A DNA stretch of 8,048 nucleotides, from NCBI GenBank assembly GCA_018303895.1, contig JAGVXJ010000006.1, positions 1 through 8,048 of the forward strand, given 5' to 3'. This document shows positions 7,036 through 8,048 of the stretch, one piece after another; within the stretch, counting starts at the first letter, position 1, and each line of letters begins with the position of its first letter. The stretch comes from Candidatus Pacearchaeota archaeon (GTDB lineage: Archaea > Nanobdellota > Nanobdellia > Pacearchaeales > GW2011-AR1). Below the pieces are notes generated by a model. The model had not been told where the DNA came from, did no database searches, and saw only the letters and a program-made list of their open reading frames with translations. A program made the position numbers and the translations under genes.

Positions 7036-7329
7036 ATGAAGACAAAAGAACAAATTCAAGAAATAAAAAAGAAAATTTTACCTATTTTGAAAAAGAATAA
7101 TATAAAAAAAGCAGGAATTTTTGGAAGTTATGCTCGAGGAGAACAAAAAGAGAATAGTGATATAGATATTTTAGTTGAAGTTCAAAAAGGTTGGAGTTTA
7201 TTAGATTTAATTGGATTGGAATTAGAATTAAAAAAATTATTAAGAAAAGAAATCGATTTATTAACCTACAATGGCATTCATCCATTACTTAAACAAAGTA
7301 TATTAAATGACGAGGTAAGAATAATATGA
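7036..7329 (+). CDS. mntA: MNT-type minimal nucleotidyltransferase, antitoxin of an MNT-HEPN pair
   Basis: This gene encodes 97 residues, the usual size for minimal nucleotidyltransferases of the pol-beta fold. The signature G30-S31-x10-D42-x-D44 (in IFGSYARGEQ...SDIDILVE) is intact, and D74 in EIDLL is in the right place for the third metal-binding carboxylate, so the enzyme should be active. In characterised MntA-HepT systems MntA neutralises the HEPN ribonuclease by transferring AMP units from ATP to a tyrosine near its active site; that role is assigned here by family and partner. It acts in the cytoplasm. The stop overlaps the hepT start by four bases (ATGA), the standard translational coupling of these pairs. 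No clear TATA box or ribosome-binding site is visible in the purine-rich 92 bases upstream. Confidence 0.93.
   Translation: MKTKEQIQEIKKKILPILKKNNIKKAGIFGSYARGEQKENSDIDILVEVQKGWSLLDLIGLELELKKLLRKEIDLLTYNGIHPLLKQSILNDEVRII
7312..7316 (+). promoter_or_regulatory. Ribosome-binding site for hepT
   Basis: GAGGT at 7312-7316, nine bases before the ATG at 7326 and inside the end of mntA, matches the archaeal anti-Shine-Dalgarno complement (GGAGGTGA). It fixes the hepT start at 7326 and is the best ribosome-binding match in the window, where most starts have weak sites or none. Confidence 0.65.
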
Positions 7330-7685
7330 GCAAAACAGAAAAAAGTCCATTGATATTTGTAATCCATATATTAGAGAATATTGAAGATATAGAACTTTTT
7401 ATTAAAAATGCGAAGAAAGAAGATTTTTTTGCAGATAAGCAGAAACAAAATGCAATTATTCATAGCATAGAAATAATCGGAGAAGCAACAAGAAATCTTC
7501 CAATTGAATTTACTTCAAAATATCCTTATGTTGAATGGTCAAAAATTATTGGTATGAGAAATAAGCTATCTCATGGTTATTTTGGAGTTGATTTAGAAAT
7601 AGTTTGGGAAGTTGTAAAAAGAAATATCCCTGAATTGAAGCAAGAGATAATAAAAATAAAAAAAGATTTAGAAAATGAAAAATAA
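7326..7685 (+). CDS. hepT: HEPN-domain toxin ribonuclease (HepT, DUF86 type)
   Basis: This gene encodes 119 residues in an all-helical pattern typical of HepT/DUF86 proteins. The catalytic motif R78-x4-H83-x-Y85 (RNKLSHGY) is complete: Arg and His form the RNase site, and the Tyr is the residue that the partner MNT protein AMPylates in characterised HepT systems. Other family features are the IHSIEIIGEATRNLP helix (about 45-59) and the WSKIIGMRN lead-in (71-79). The toxin would cleave cellular RNA when not modified. It overlaps mntA by four bases at its start and overlaps the following secreted-protein gene by 11 bases at its end. Likely uses are genome-element maintenance or antiviral abortive defence. 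Base composition is about 25-28% G+C in sampled lines, similar to A1 and A2, so it is no proof of transfer. Confidence 0.93.
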   Translation: MSKTEKSPLIFVIHILENIEDIELFIKNAKKEDFFADKQKQNAIIHSIEIIGEATRNLPIEFTSKYPYVEWSKIIGMRNKLSHGYFGVDLEIVWEVVKRNIPELKQEIIKIKKDLENEK

Positions 7686-8048
7686 AAAAATGATTTCAAT
7701 TTTAGGTGTAATGATTATAGTATTTGGAATTTTGGCGACGACGAATATTGTTAGTGGTGCTGATCCAAGTCAGAAAAAGATTAGTGTTGGTGCAGTTAAT
7801 TGTGAGTGGAATGGAAATCTTTTTGTATGCGATTGCCTTGGTGAATGTAAGTGGAGCAAAGATTCAGGTTGTGTAAATGATGATGATGTAAGAGTAAAAA
7901 TACCAGAAGGATTTAGTGGTTCCAATAGACCAAGCGGATGTTTTGTTGGTTTGAGCAATTGTTGCCCAAAAACAGCGTCGGGAAGTGGTGCTTGTTCAAG
8001 TTTGGATTCTACACAATGCAATGCAAGAAAAGATTGTGTTTGGGAAAA
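7675..8048 (+). CDS. Secreted cysteine-rich protein, N-terminal part (3' end outside window)
   Basis: The frame is open from ATG 7675 to the window edge, giving 124 residues. The start at 7675 supplies the lysine-rich n-region MKNKKM before a hydrophobic core (about 6-21); the alternative ATG at 7690 would lose those lysines. Signal peptidase cleavage is likely around VSG-A (residues 26-29). Eleven cysteines follow in under 100 residues, including a CxC at 52-54, GECKW, a CC pair in NCCPK, and a terminal C-x6-C-V-W that resembles the C-x6-C-K-W segment of B2. It therefore belongs to the same general class of exported, disulfide-rich proteins, but I cannot align it along its length with B1 or B2. 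The first 11 bases overlap the end of hepT, so it is probably expressed from the same transcript. No specific function is recognised. Confidence 0.82.
   Translation, partial: MKNKKMISILGVMIIVFGILATTNIVSGADPSQKKISVGAVNCEWNGNLFVCDCLGECKWSKDSGCVNDDDVRVKIPEGFSGSNRPSGCFVGLSNCCPKTASGSGACSSLDSTQCNARKDCVWE

Noticed and set aside
7036..7685. Low G+C as proof that mntA-hepT was horizontally acquired
   Set aside because: Sampled lines of A1 and A2 are equally AT-rich; the B genes are higher only because of their Cys/Gly-rich composition.
7770..8021. Minus-strand open frame under the last secreted protein
   Set aside because: It lies opposite a frame with a convincing signal peptide and regular cysteines, and has no features of its own.

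Overview
This AT-rich window (about one third G+C by eye) looks like a piece of a DPANN archaeon genome, most likely from the Woesearchaeota/Pacearchaeota side. The assignment rests on three things: a membrane protein with an N-terminal KKAQVTIF-type pilin-like helix and a CYT-EYY-PCVNQ motif that I recall from that group; very cysteine-rich secreted proteins; and TATA-type archaeal promoter elements. No rRNA, tRNA or housekeeping gene is present to confirm it. All genes are on the + strand.

Layout. (1) 1-457: the end of a gene truncated by the window edge, a membrane-anchored extracellular protein ('A1'). (2) 459-3875: a 1138-residue secreted protein ('B1') with about 70 cysteines, a four-fold CxxCxxC block and four C-terminal Ig-like repeats. 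(3) 3876-4124: a non-coding spacer of imperfect repeats with a palindrome abutting a TATA box. (4) 4125-4958: 'A2', a full-length paralogue of A1. (5) 4964-6943: 'B2', a paralogue of the N-terminal half of B1, ending where B1 continues for about 640 more residues. (6) 6944-7035: a short purine-rich spacer with a perfect 11-bp hairpin. (7) 7036-7685: a two-gene MNT-HEPN toxin-antitoxin cassette (mntA, hepT). (8) 7675-8048: the start of a third cysteine-rich secreted protein, running off the window and overlapping the end of hepT.

How the genes fit together. The core is a tandemly duplicated two-gene module, A-B A-B. In each, a small single-pass anchored protein sits 1-5 bases upstream of a giant disulfide-rich exported partner. 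My inference is that A and B form a cell-surface complex, perhaps involved in attachment or in contact with a host cell; nothing in the sequence proves this. The second module appears to lack the B C-terminal half, and the toxin-antitoxin cassette lies immediately downstream. The cassette may have replaced the missing part, or B2 may simply be a natural short form. The MNT-HEPN pair carries all its catalytic motifs and looks functional.
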